DNA of 64,000 nucleotides, taken from positions 66,818,697-66,882,696 of the forward strand of contig NC_134089.1 of NCBI RefSeq assembly GCF_000715075.1. The letters run 5' to 3'. The notes below the pieces were generated by a model. The model did no database searches, had not been told where the DNA came from, and saw only the letters and a program-made list of their open reading frames with translations. Position 1 is the first letter of the stretch. Each line of letters starts with the position of its first letter. This DNA comes from Nicotiana tabacum (taxonomy: Eukaryota > Streptophyta > Magnoliopsida > Solanales > Solanaceae). Positions 36,211-48,132 of the stretch are shown piece by piece. A program made the translations under genes and the position numbers.

Positions 36211-38862
36211 TGTCACAATCCAAATCCCACCATAGGGGTCGTGATGGCACCTAGTCTTTAATACTAGGTAAGCTGATTACTTAACAAGATTAAATTCACA
36301 AGACATGAAATAAGACAGAGTTTAATATAAAAGCAAATGTAGAGTTAACACCAACAAAAATGGCAATACACAATACATCTTCCCAGAAATAGTTATTACA
36401 GAATCATGATCTCTAACTGAATACATAAGGATGTCTCAAAAATACAATGTTGTTCGGTATGAAAATAACAATATAAATGTAGGGATATGACTCCAAGGTA
36501 CTGTGACAGTCATGCAGCTCTACCTTGAATCCTCGCGGTCAATGTAAGCCCTCACTGCCTAGGTTTGTTGCCTCCAACACCTGGATCTTCAATAAAATAT
36601 GCAAAAGTGTAGTATGAGTATACCACAATCGGTATCCAGTAAGTATCAAGACTAACCTCGGTGAAATACTTACGAGGTTCGAGTCATGGGATATTCACTA
36701 GTTAAATAACATGTACAATATATCAAAGACTGGCAACATAATGTATAACATAAAACAATATCAACAATCTCTTTGGAACATATGATAAAAACTCAATGCA
36801 AGTAAAGGTTCAACTTGACAACAAGTCATCAAATAAAAATACAACTATATGATACCTCGTATCACAATAACAATAGTCATTTGTATCACTCCGTTGTGAC
36901 ATAATAACAATATCTATCCATATTGCTTCGCCCTGACACAAAAACAATATTCATCTATATCGCTCCACCGTGACACAATAACAATATCCACATGTATTGC
37001 TCCACCCCGATACAATAACAATATCCATCCGTATCACTTCGTACCTTGCAATAACAACAATATCAATCAAAATCGCACGACAAAAACCTCGTGCCAACAC
37101 CCAAACAATCCGCCCAGCATTTTCACACGTACCGCAATTATCACAAAACAATAATTTCAAATTTCATCAAAAATATAAGCTCACAATTTATCAACAAGGT
37201 GCACAAGGACATGGCAATAATACAAATATAGATGGGTGTTCAACATATAAGGGATGATTACGGCTAAATTAATTGAAAAGATCATGTTCATGTAGTCACA
37301 AAGTGATTAAGCATGTTTCATATAAAGCACATTTTTAAATTAAGGCATATTAATAGCCTAAGGTTTAATCCGTGCATAAGCCACACATAGCACCCATGCA
37401 CACATTCGTCACCTTTTGTACATGTTACTTTTCACGTAACACAAATAGGAAATTAATCCTAAAGGGTATTTCCTGACACTAAATTAGACAAGATACTTAC
37501 CTTAAATAAACTAAATTAATACTCTAAAAAGCCCTTGCCTCTCGAATCGGCATCCGAACGAGTTAAATCTAACCAAAAATAACTCAATAACATCAAACAC
37601 GGCTATACAAATCGATTCCAGGTAATAAAGCTTCGATCTTTATCAAATACCCAAAAGTCAATCCGGGCTTGTCCATCAAAACATGACAAAAGTCAAAAAT
37701 TCCAACTATCCATTAGAATAAGAGTCCAAATATATAATTTAATCCAAATCTGAATCAGGGTTCAAATCTCTATTTTTTATATTAGAAAGTTTTTGTCGCA
37801 ATTTTTAATTTCTCACTTAGATTCACCAATAAAATGCCAAATTCAAGGTTGGAACCATAAACAAAATCCGATCAATAGCACTTACCCAATTCAAGTGGGT
37901 AAAAAAATACCTCAAAAATCGTCACAATCCGAGCTCCAAATCTCAAAATATGATAAAACAAGTCAAACCCTCGATTATTAATACACTGCCCAACGATTCT
38001 CAGTTCTGCGGGCTCCAGCTCGCACCTGGGAGCTTACTTTTACGACCAAGGGCTCGCTTTTCCGCATGAGTTTCTGCACTTGCGGAATCCACTATCCATC
38101 CCAAAATTCACTTTTGCACCATCCTATCCGTTTTCGCAAACTCGCACATGCGGTCCAAACCACGCAAGTAGGAAAACACCAGAACTTGACTACCTTCAAA
38201 CTTCAAAATGATCCGAGACTCATCCGAGCCCCTCGGGACCCCTTCTAAACATACCAACCAGTCCCAAAACATAACCCTGGCCTACTCGAAGCCTCAAATC
38301 ACAAACAATAACATCAAACTACAAATCACACCTCAATTCAAGCCTAATGAACAATTAACTTTTAAACTTCTAAAACTCATGTCGAACCACGTCTAGCCAA
38401 CTCGGAATAACTCCAAATTTTGCACACAAGTTTCAAATAACACAATGAATCTATTCCAACTTCCGGAACAACAATCCATACCCAGTAACATCGAAGTCAA
38501 CTAACGATCAAACCTATGAACTGTCTAAACCTTAAAAATTTTAACTTTTGCCAAAAAGAACCAAATCAACCTAGGAACCTCCAAATCCAAATTCGGACAT
38601 ACATCTAAAGACAAAATCACCACACAAACATATTGGAATCATCAAAATACCATTCCGAGGTCGTTTACATAAAAGTCTAATCTCGGTCAATTTTTATAAT
38701 ATAAACTTCCAACCTTGGATCTGAGTGTTCCAATTAAATCCAAAACCTCCCCGAGACCAACCTTACCATTCCCACAAGTCACAAAATAACAAAAAAGCAT
38801 AGAAAAAGTATCAAATAAGGGAACGAGATCAAATACATAAAATGATCGGCTGGGTTGTTGCA
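36211..38862 (-). repeat. 5' LTR of the second Tekay-type element
   Basis: Begins TGTCACAATCC and ends GGGTTGTTGCA, 2652 bases. It contains the 37-bp repeat array at about 36865-37070. Many C/T and G/A differences from the other LTR point to an old insertion. Confidence 0.87.
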
Positions 38863-39637
38863 CTCTCTTTTCCCATGATTTTTTCTATCATAGATATAGG
38901 TGCGTTGCTTGTGATGGCCGACGTGCGAGCTAGAATTGTCATCACCTCTCTTCCATTTTGGGTATGTCGTACTGTACCTTATGTCCAGTGAAGGTTGTGT
39001 ACATTATTCACTTTTTTCATTTGTTTCATTTTGTTCATAGAGACTCTATAAACGTAGTGGGTGGTTTTAATCTTGGCATAGGCATTCGCATGATGTATTT
39101 GTATAAATTAATATTTTGACATATTTTATGTAGAGGCCAAAAGGCAAATTTTTCGTTCCTGTTTATTTGAAATTGTATCGAAAACATGATACATATATAA
39201 TATTCATTTTGTCGCAATAATTTAATTGTTAAAGGTATAAAGGTGGTTTGCTCGATGCGAGTTAACGTCACCGTTTAACAAGCACTTTTTCAATATTATA
39301 AGGTGTTTAATAAAGTTGATTATTTTAGTAATTGGATTTACGTTATAAACACTAATAGTGTACCTGAGATTTTTGTACCATCAATGTAATATAACATGTT
39401 ATAATACGTTTTTTACCATTTATTAAAGATTACCTATTAATGCTATTAAATAAAGTTACCTGTAATTACCTATAAAATAACTTAATTATGTGAATATATA
39501 CATCATTAGTGCACAAAACTTAAGTCAAAATAATTACTCAAAAGTTTGTAACGAAAGGGGTACCGTAAAATAGAGTCGAACCTACTTGTTACGAACCAGA
39601 TTCAACTAACCTTCCATCATCCCTGATTGTATATTTA
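38863..39637. other. AT-rich gap between chromovirus and Helitron
   Basis: No gene or recognisable repeat terminus is seen. It may be the interrupted continuation of the sequence at 28356-28798. Confidence 0.5.
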
Positions 39638-39651
39638 CTAGATGAGTGCTA

Positions 39652-39668
39652 CCCGTGCTTAGCACGGG
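39652..39668 (-). other. Helitron 3' terminal hairpin
   Basis: CCCGTGC-TTA-GCACGGG, a perfect 7-bp stem with a 3-base loop, 10 bases from the CTAG end. Position and form are diagnostic for Helitron 3' ends. Confidence 0.88.
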
Positions 39669-41059
39669 CCCAACATATTCGATTCTTGATATTTTGATAC
39701 GTTCTTGATAAAGCTAGTATGTAGCCATGTAAATTCAGATATGATAAAACAGTACAATACATAAAAGTGTCATTGGATTGTTAGAACGATTCTCCATCAT
39801 GCAAAAGATTAAGGTGAACAAAAGACCATGTCACAGAATTCTTGAAACGATTGATCATCAAACACGAACAAACAAATATATATCTTTACTTATGGGAGAC
39901 TTACAAGAGATACAATTTATTTTCAAGAGTTGAACTTTAACAAATGTGAGGTTTCCTTGTGTAAATGTGCGCTGATAAAGAGACAGCACTCACAGAGCTA
40001 ATAAGAGACAAAGCTCACATCCTACTCCATCCAACCTGCACACCAATATTAAATGCATCAATGGCCACCTATTTAAGCCATTACAATAGTTGATAAGGAT
40101 ATTATTTGGTCATCTGGTAGAAATAATATTTTTCTTTTAGTGCATTAATCCTATTCCAAAAGGGCTTCTCAGCACAGTTAAAATTGTATGAATGCTCTCA
40201 TACAGCATAAATTAATGCACGATCATACAATGTGTTGGAAAACTTATCCCTAGTCATAACTTTGCCAGAGAATTGGATATGTGAAACATGAAACAAGTGT
40301 AATGCAAATTGAAATAGTCATGAATCGAAGTTTATCAATAATTCTATAGATACAATTTAAAGAACCAGAAAGGCTAAAGAAAGATCAACGCTCCAAGAAT
40401 AAAGCAGCATTTAGAAACAACGGTGCTCCCTCACTTCCCAAAACACTTGATATTCCACAGACAAGAAAAAAATTAGCAACTCCTTATGTATCTTCTTCGA
40501 CAACTATTGAAAGTAATTTATTTTGAACTCACACTTTCTGAAAGGAGATAAAATGTAGTTGACATAGAGCAATAACATTATATAAGTAGAAGGTGATCGA
40601 TCTACCTGCTATTGGAACAATATGCACAATTCACAAAAATTTAATAAAGCTTTTACCCCTCTTGTGGTGAACTATTTTGAGCGGCTTATGAGAAATCTAA
40701 CATAATTTGCAAAACATGATCGGCTAATAGAATCTCCAAACTGAAGGAACACCTGAAATAAATTGCCACGATGACTCCTAGCTCAGGATATATCAATGTA
40801 GCATTAGATTTTACGCGAAAAAGAATGTAGAACTACTTCTAATTTCCAACTGAGGCTACGACAAAATATAAGGAATTAGAAAATTCTCGCAACTTAGGAA
40901 GAAATAGAGATTCTTATATAGTAGAATAAGCCATGTCCCAGTTATTTTTTTGTTAAAAGAGGGAAATAGTCATGTCTTCTTATTTGAGACGAAGATACAA
41001 ATTCTCGGCATCTAAAGTTAAAGGTTAACATTAGAATAATCTCAGAACTTTAGCAGCAT
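39669..41059. other. Helitron interior, 3' side, no gene recognised
   Basis: AT-rich, only short frames. An intact element would have its PIF1-type helicase around here; none is readable. A near repeat of GAGGCTAACATATATCTTT flanks an A-run just downstream, at about 41100-41160. Confidence 0.5.
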
Positions 41060-42472
41060 ATAGAGGTCCTTTTACCAGAAGCAGTCATTTCCTCCTCAAT
41101 TGAGGCTAACATATATCTTTTTGCAAAAAAAAAAAAAAAAGAGGCTAACATATATCTTTCATATATCTGTTGGCAAAAAAAAGAGACCAATAGCACTTCC
41201 CCGTTGACGACGTATCCATGTTTTATCTGTTGTTGACCATACAAAGTATTCTGGAAATTCTCGATATAATAAATTTAAGTCCATAGCACCTTTGTTTTCT
41301 CGATTCATTAAAAAAACTCAGTTAACATTGTTTTTTTAACCATAGGATTGTTCACAATTTTACTAATATTGTCCGTATTCTTGAAGGAAACAAGTTGTTG
41401 TCCATCAAGATGTAGTTGAAGATGATATAATTCGGAAATATTTCACTAATAGGGAAAGCAAATATACGCCATGCAGCCTCAAGTGGTGACACCCACCTAG
41501 CAGATTGGTATTCCTTTATTTCATCTATCTCTATGTTTGTATTATTAGCATGTATATGAAATGCAATTTTATCATGTCCTTTGCAAATATACTTATAAAT
41601 ATACTTAACAACTTTAATATCAGAGCAAATCTCTACATTCATATGAGAGTTGAACTTATAAAGTAAATATGGATTATAAGGAACAACCCATGAATTATCA
41701 AGAAGGTGTCCTCTTATTTGCACTTTCTATGATATATTTGCCCTTGAACACGGAATGTATAGATACCATTATTTCTTTTTGCTAGCTCTTTATCATAAGA
41801 AACACCAAGGGATGTGAACGCAAATATGTTATTGTATGTTCTAGTGTAAGTTCGAAAATGTTTTGATTCCTCACTATTTCCCAAATAAAGGTTTCTTAAC
41901 TCTGTTGGCATTTCATGTGAAATTAGTTGAATAGAACCGTTACCACAACAGAATGCAGGTGGTTCATATTCAAATTTTTTTTGCTCCACAAAATTGGCAT
42001 TTCGGTACTTCTTTTAATTTAACATAAGTATTTTCTGCTTGCATACTACTTGAACAACCAGGTTCTGTGAAAACATTCCTTGCATATGAAAACTCTAGTA
42101 TTGAGTAGATTATTAACCCAAAAAAAAAAAGGTAATCACTACTGTTCTGAGTAGATGTAGTTTAAACAAACCTTAATTTTTAGTCATACCTGTTCTTTTC
42201 CTTAAAAAAGCCAATGGATCTTTTATAATAAGAGAACTTTGGTTGGTAGAAACATTGACAGCATTAGAGGTTGATGCGTTAGCTGCATCAATACTAATTG
42301 AAGATTCAGTAGACCGTCGTCTTTTTAATTCAGCTCTGTTTGCACGCCGTCGTGCCAAAAGGGCCTCTTTTTTATCAGGTGGCATCAGTCTATATAATTC
42401 GCGTCTCCTAGCCCTTTTGTCAGCATGTGATTTTCCAAAGATCTGGTCATTTTCATGGTTTCTATTTGCCAT
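41060..42472 (-). pseudogene. Helitron Rep/helicase protein, fragmentary
   Basis: The segment 42472-42173 is a basic N-terminus (RRRELYRLMPPDKKEALLARRRANR), followed by a diverged gap. Next, 42027-41714 has a CxxC...CC cysteine motif and ELRNLYLGNSEESKHFRTYTR and TFRVQGQIYH. Then 41723-41352 has LLDNSWVVPYNPYLLYKF and VEICSDIKVVKYIYKYICKGHD, and further pieces (HLDGQQLVSFK, REFPEYFVW) continue in another frame to about 41180. The part between RVQGQIYH and LDNSWVVPYNP, which holds the HUH nuclease motif in intact proteins, is deleted. An 8-A run near 41980 shifts the cysteine part out of frame. Confidence 0.85.
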
Positions 42473-44898
42473 TAAGGCAGTTTATCTATTGCCAAGATAT
42501 TTTTCTTATTACTAAGGCTTAAAAAGGAAAACACTAAAATTTTAGCTACATATAATGATATGCTTATGAGTAATGTAAGTTTAATCATACTGACATATAT
42601 CACAAACAAAAGCAACTCCGATAATGATATAAATTTCATATCTGATTCTGAATAGAATAGATTACCTTTTAGTTGAAAAGAGTTAAAGTATGATGAGATG
42701 GCCTGAAATGAATAAAATGAGTAAATTCTTTACTCATCAAAAACAATAATAAAAAAAAATAAATGACAAACGCCTAAGATAGAGAGGGAATGCTATTTTC
42801 AAAATCAAAAACTTTAGATGTTCTGGTCAACACCTCCTCCTTAATACGAAGAAGGTAAGAGAAAAATATTAAAAATAAATAAATCTAGTAGAAGAGCAGT
42901 ACTTATCACACAGTGATTTGCTACTAAAACGCGCGAACACGCAGCTATCACAACAGAGAGTGAGTCCTATAAGGAAAATAAAATAAATATAGAAAAGTAT
43001 CAATAATAGGCAACCACAAACAGAAAAAGATAGATAATATTCAAAATTACAAGAGTAAATATATTGTTTATATCTTAATATCGTCATTGTTTGAATCAAT
43101 TCCTATATAATAGAGATGAAATTTGTATCTGCATGCATAACTTAGGTAGATGAGTATCAATTCGGACAGCTTAAAATGCTAGTAGAAGAATCAATAGAAG
43201 ATCTTCAAAGGGGACAAATTTAAAGATTACCAAGTCACTTATCAAGGCATGGAGAATGAAATCTGTGATAACATTTAGGCATAACTTTAACAATTTCTTG
43301 TCTTCATAGGATCCCAAACATATTGAGCATTCACTTTCCATGTAATTCAAGATTAGTTCATGTAATGCTACAAACATTAAATGTACTTAAAAATTATTAG
43401 CCGCTTTGCTGATTATTGGTCAAAGAAAAGCTAAAATGAGAAGTTTACATTAAATTATTTTTAAATTTAAAAAGGGATCATTTCTATTTTAACGTACCAA
43501 AAATGATATAGGATCACGTTAATTGGAAGAAAGGAAATATCTTTTCTTTTTCAATGAACGATAACCATTTGTATATGATTCAGTATGAAATTTTAAAAAA
43601 AATTACCGTATCAAAAGTACCATGGAAAATGGAAAATTTAAAGGTAAAACTTTTAACAAAAAAAATGCATCGTTTTTTAGAGATGGTCTAAATAAACAAT
43701 ATCACATTAAATAAAATGGATGGAGTAATACCTAGAAACTCCTTTTTTCCCCTCTTGTTCAGTCATTCCTATATACTATTTTTTTTCTTGTTTCTTTAAC
43801 CCATGTTTCTATTCTCTACATACATTTAATGTACAGTATTTAGTATTGTTTATTTAGAGCTATACATTTAACCTTTCTCTTTATACTTTTAATGAAAGGA
43901 AGATTGTGTACCAGCACCTTTTCTGGTATCAAAATCTATCTGATATATTTTCTTATAGGCTAAAGAATCCAAAGGCTAAAAAGGGAAAAAAAATATAGGA
44001 AAATACAGAAAAAATAAAACATCTCTTTCTTCCGCAACTTTCCGACGTTAACCAAATCAAAAAGCATTTCATCCACCCATAATCACCTAACTTAATTTTT
44101 TTCTACTCCTTTTTTTTGTACTTCCTATTTTATGAAAATAGAAAGCACCAAGACTTGATGAATGACTTACTACTCAATTGCTTTTATTAGCCATAGTAAT
44201 TATCATATCCTCTTTAGATTAAAATAGGTTCTACCCTAAAATTCCAAGTGAAAAGTAGGACAACAGAGAGCTTAAATTATGATACCCTTTAACAACTAGT
44301 AACTATCGATTTTTACACTGAGTAAATGAAAAATCGGATCTGAAATTGGAACTACCAAAGTAGATGAAAAAAATTGATAAATTAGTTCTTGGGGAAAAAA
44401 GTAGGAGATATTCAGATCTGAAATTAGAACATTCAAAGTAGATGAAAAAAAACTGATAAAGAAATTCTTGATAGAAGTTTGAATGAACAATAATGGAACC
44501 TACAAAAAATTTCAGCATGAAATCCGAAATTTTGAAAAGAGATGGAAAGGAGATGAGAAAAAAATTTACCAAGTTAGTTGAGAAGATGAATCAAATAAGT
44601 AAAAGGAGATGAAAGTGACTTACAGATGAGTAAAGGAGATGAAAGTGACTGAGCAGATGAAAATGACTGAAAAAGTATAGAGTGTTGGGTTTTTGATGGA
44701 TGCGAGGTTTTTTTGACGGAAAAGTCTAGAATAGTATAGATAAAATAATATTAAAATAATAAGATAAGAGGGTATAATGACAAATATACCCTTGGTCGAC
44801 CAACTTCTCATTTCTATAGAATAGAAATATAATTTTAAAAAAATAATATAAATAGATAGATTGTCGAAACCCTTGACACAAAGTGTAGACCCGCTCTG
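42473..44898. other. Helitron interior, 5' side, no gene recognised
   Basis: AT-rich sequence with poly-A/T runs and short frames. Two similar blocks near 44380-44450, each with GATCTGAAATT...GAAC...CAAAGTAGATGAAAAAAA (also near 44335-44375), form a small direct repeat. No captured gene fragment was recognised. Confidence 0.5.
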
Positions 44899-44920
44899 AT
44901 ATATATATATATATATATAT
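44899..44920. repeat. (AT)n microsatellite at the Helitron 5' border
   Basis: Eleven AT dinucleotides begin at the Helitron edge; the element probably inserted into this run. Confidence 0.85.
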
Positions 44921-45776
44921 GGCATGCCTCTTTCATCAAAAAACACATCTATATTTTTCCTTATTTTTTTAGCATTTTCTCTCTCATCTCTCTATTTATC
45001 TTATTTAAATTTAATATGTCCAGAACTTCTCCCTTCTAACGTTGAGTCTCTTCATATTTTCATCCTTTTAAATTTTGTAACAGTTGTAACAATTAAAGAG
45101 GAATTTTGTAAATCAGCATAACTTTATTTTTCCTTTTTTTTAAATAATATTCCTGCAAACAACAAAAAATTACGATGTGAATCCGTGTTACTCTATTTTT
45201 CCTTTTCCTAAAGGATAGCCCTGCAAACTTTATAGGCCCACGGTATCTACTGGGATAAATTTGGAGGAAGGCAACAACAAAATTTTTATAAAAGGAGTCA
45301 AGTCACTTATAAATATCCCTTACTCGGTGAAAAGAATAAAAAAAATGCTCTTACTCCATTTTCTTCTTCCAAAACCTTTAATTTATTTGTTCAATAGTGG
45401 TGTTGCAAAATACAATTGTGTTAGTTTTGGGGCATGGCCAGTTTAATTAATTTGTTGCCTGTTTATATTGTTGATTAATCGTAGTTGATGACTATTCTTC
45501 GTGATATAACTGAAAAACACTATCAGTTTCACGGTTAATCTGGAGGTAATGTTCATTCTTTTTTTCTTAAATTTCTCTATTTTGTACTTATGGGATTGTA
45601 AATTTTTAGAATCTTTATCTTTATGTTTTCCTTTTCCGCCAGGTTTGAGGCTAATAAACCTGTCTCTTCTTAGTTCTCTATTTTACGCATTTTGAAAATG
45701 ACATTGCTTTAGTAGCACAAATGCTTTAAGCTAGATATAGGGATTAATATAATATCGATATCTTTATTTACGTATA
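44921..45776. other. AT-rich intergenic sequence
   Basis: No gene, RNA or repeat terminus recognised. Confidence 0.5.
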
Positions 45777-46197
45777 TGTAGACATTGAAATTTTGACGGA
45801 TCAAGTCAAATCCAAAAATTAAAAATATTACAAGACTCTTGAAATCCTAGGAGTCTATTAGGGTTTCTTGGAGGTTACTCTACCCTAAACCCTAACTCAC
45901 TCATATATAAAAGGATACATATTCCCTTGAAGATGTGTCTCAAAATCTCATAAACTTTTGGGATATTCACAAAGAGATCAAAATATGGCCGGATACTTCT
46001 TGACAATCAAATAATTCAAGAAGCTGGAGATCAAATACATTCTCGCATCTTCAGCCCTTGAATCACGGATATAATTCAGGAGAGAAGAATCAAGGAAGAA
46101 ACAGAATTCTACCCGTATTGTTTATCAATAAAATTGTGTTTCTTCATATTTATATTGTGGTTGTAATTTATTTTTGTATCACAAATAATTTGTTGCA
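45777..46197 (+). repeat. 5' LTR of the small LTR element
   Basis: TGTAGACATT... to ...TTGTTGCA. Holds a TATA-like TATATAAAAGG near 45903, which the other LTR lacks. Confidence 0.8.
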
Positions 46198-46364
46198 AAT
46201 AAATTGGCACGCCCAGTGGGACCAGTTCCACCCTTCATCTCTTCCTCCTGTAAATCAAAAACTCCAAGTTTCAAAACAATTTGTTGCGATGGTAGAATAT
46301 TTCAAGTCTCGTATTCAAGTTTCGGCAAGCCTACACCCTGACAAACCTTGAAGTAGGGGGCATT

Positions 46365-46807
46365 TGTAGACATCAAAATTTTGACGGATCAAGCCAAATC
46401 CAAAAATTAATGATACTACAGGACTCTTGAAATCCTAGGAGTCTATTAGGGTTTCTTGGAGGTTACTCTACCCTAAATCCTAGCTCACGCGGGATACATA
46501 TTCCCTTTAAGAGGTGTCTCAAAATCCCATAAACTTTTGGGATATTCACAAAGAGATCAAAATATGGCCGGATACTTCTTGACAATCAAATAATTCAAGA
46601 AGCTGGAGATCAAATACAACCCCAGGAGGCCTGCATCGTACTACATTCGAGAAATACGCGGCTCAGCCCTCGAATCACGGAGATAATCAGGAGAGAAGAA
46701 TCAAGGAGAAACAAAATTGTACTTGCATTGTTTATCAATAAAATTATGTTTCTTCATATTTATATTGTGGTTGTAATTTATTTTTGTATCACAAATAATT
46801 TATTGCA
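46365..46807 (+). repeat. 3' LTR of the small LTR element
   Basis: TGTAGACATC... to ...TTATTGCA. Contains an extra segment near 46618-46665 (CCCCAGGAGGCCTGCATCG and following) and lacks the TATA-like site of its partner. Confidence 0.8.
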
Positions 46808-48132
46808 AACACAGACTCTACAGTATCAACTACAGGAATTTATGTATCTTTTCCTTATAAGTCCGAATGTAATAATTTAAATGAGTCATGTCGAAGGTGC
46901 GGCTCAGGTAAGCCTTCAATCTTGCTTTCATGTTTGACTTGAGATGTCCTTACATATTCTTTCTGTCAAGAAATTATATAGGATTTAAAAAGAATCAAAA
47001 ATAATTAATCTAGGCATAGAAAGGGAGAGGACTTGTGTAAGATCAAAAGTTCTAACTACTGTAATAGAAATATAAATGAGGGGAAAAAAAGTAATAGAAA
47101 TATAAATTTTTATGATTATTAATTATGAACATCAATTAATTAAAAAGATTTTTATATTTTTCTCTCTATAAAATGAGTGTTAACTTTCCTTCCTAAATTG
47201 AGATAATCGTTCTTTAGGAATTTTCTTATTATAAAATTGCAAACGGGCGTGAGATGCTATTATTTTGATTAATGTTTCTTTTTACTTTTCTCAATATGTA
47301 TATATAAAGAACAATTCATTTACAAACGGATATATTTGACTGTGCAAAGGGCGGGTTAATTAACTAGTGAAATATATATGAAGTTTCCCTTAAATTTCCT
47401 AGAAAAGATAAGGGAACATTGTTATGCGAGAAAATTGGGAGATATATGGTTAGAGGGAACCCGTCCGCTACTCTCTCCGTTGAATGATTCAGTAACAATG
47501 TAAAACAGAATTTGAAAATTACGTGTTACACATATAGAGAAACACAAGAAAAGAAACAAAGTACAGGAAAAACTGACATATCAGTAACTCAACCCTCATT
47601 CTTCAATAACAACAACAACAACAACAAAAAGTTCACAAGACTCTTTTTGTTACTTCCTTCGTTACATTACACGCAGTAAGAACTAAATTTACATATCCTT
47701 ACTTGTTCTTTGCTACTTATTGCATCACTGCATGCATAATGCAGCCCTTCTATTTTCATGCATATATGTTCTTTGAATTACTTCTTCTTTTTCAAATGAT
47801 TTGATTTTCCATCTGAGTTTTCACTTTGTGGGAAGTGTAAAATAGCTTTTTTAATAGTCTTTTGGTTAAATTATAGGATAGACAAGTATATCCAAACGGG
47901 ATTCATCATTTTGATACAACTTCTATCCTGGAATTAGCTAATACCTATAACCAAATATGGGATAAATACAAACCCAAATTCTATCCCGGGATAGTATCCT
48001 TAGGGTTTTTTATTGATATAATGGATATATGTAATTTTGGGGTTTTGTTAATAGAAAGGAGTTTCTAAAACAAAAGTTGTTATTATGCTTCCGATAATTA
48101 ATTTGTAATCTATTTTCAGTCCTGGGGTCACC
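46808..48132. other. Upstream region of the reticulon-like gene
   Basis: No gene is seen. A (CAA)n run is at about 47606-47625. A possible 5'-UTR intron acceptor (CTATTTTCAG) ends at 48119, 13 bases before the start codon, so the real promoter may lie near 47500-47650. A block around 47890-47995 with repeated GGGATA/TATCCC motifs may be a small transposon relic. Confidence 0.4.

Larger units (their letters stand above)
28799..38862 (-). mobile_element. Second Tekay-type chromovirus, structurally near complete but full of stops
   Basis: The LTRs at 28799-31129 and 36211-38862 share ends and inner repeats. Between them on the minus strand are an initiator-Met primer-binding site, gag, protease, RT, integrase and a C-terminal chromodomain-type segment, in the order typical of Tekay/Del chromoviruses. 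Flanking bases are CTCTA on the left (28794-28798) and CTCTC on the right (38863-38867), a likely target duplication with one change. Numerous stops in every domain show an old, inactive copy. Confidence 0.88.
39638..44899 (-). mobile_element. Helitron, both termini present, non-autonomous
   Basis: On the minus strand the element starts TCAGAGCGGGTCTACACTTT (at 44899) and ends in CTAG at 39638. A 17-base hairpin lies 10 bases before the end. The bases outside are A before TC and T after CTAG, so it sits between A and T, as Helitrons do, without a target duplication. Broken Rep/helicase-like coding lies inside on the same strand (42472-41060). The 5262-base length is far below an autonomous copy, and the HUH and helicase motifs are missing. 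Confidence 0.83.
45777..46807 (+). mobile_element. Small non-autonomous LTR element (TRIM/SMART-like)
   Basis: Two similar direct repeats, 45777-46197 and 46365-46807, flank only 167 bases. The inner part starts with a primer-site-like TGGCACGCCCAGTGGGA (46205-46221) and ends with a purine tract, GAAGTAGGGGGCA (46350-46362). It has no coding capacity beyond a short frame. These are the marks of a miniature LTR retrotransposon moved by other elements' proteins. No clear 5-bp target duplication was found (GTATA left, AACAC right). Confidence 0.82.

Noticed and set aside
28799..38862. Endogenous pararetrovirus, which Nicotiana genomes do contain
   Set aside because: Paired LTRs, integrase, a chromodomain-type tail and a likely target duplication show a Ty3/gypsy retrotransposon; no movement-protein or viral coat motif was seen.
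39001..39271. 78-codon minus-strand frame as a gene
   Set aside because: AT-rich sequence beside repeats; no family resemblance.
43171..44946. Minus-strand open frames of 60-108 codons in the Helitron 5' half as captured genes
   Set aside because: Composition is AT-driven (Phe/Ile/Leu/Tyr-rich) and no known protein fragment is recognisable.
46058..46351. 97-codon frame across the small LTR element as a gag remnant
   Set aside because: It starts in the LTR, spans the primer site and shows no gag or nucleocapsid motif.
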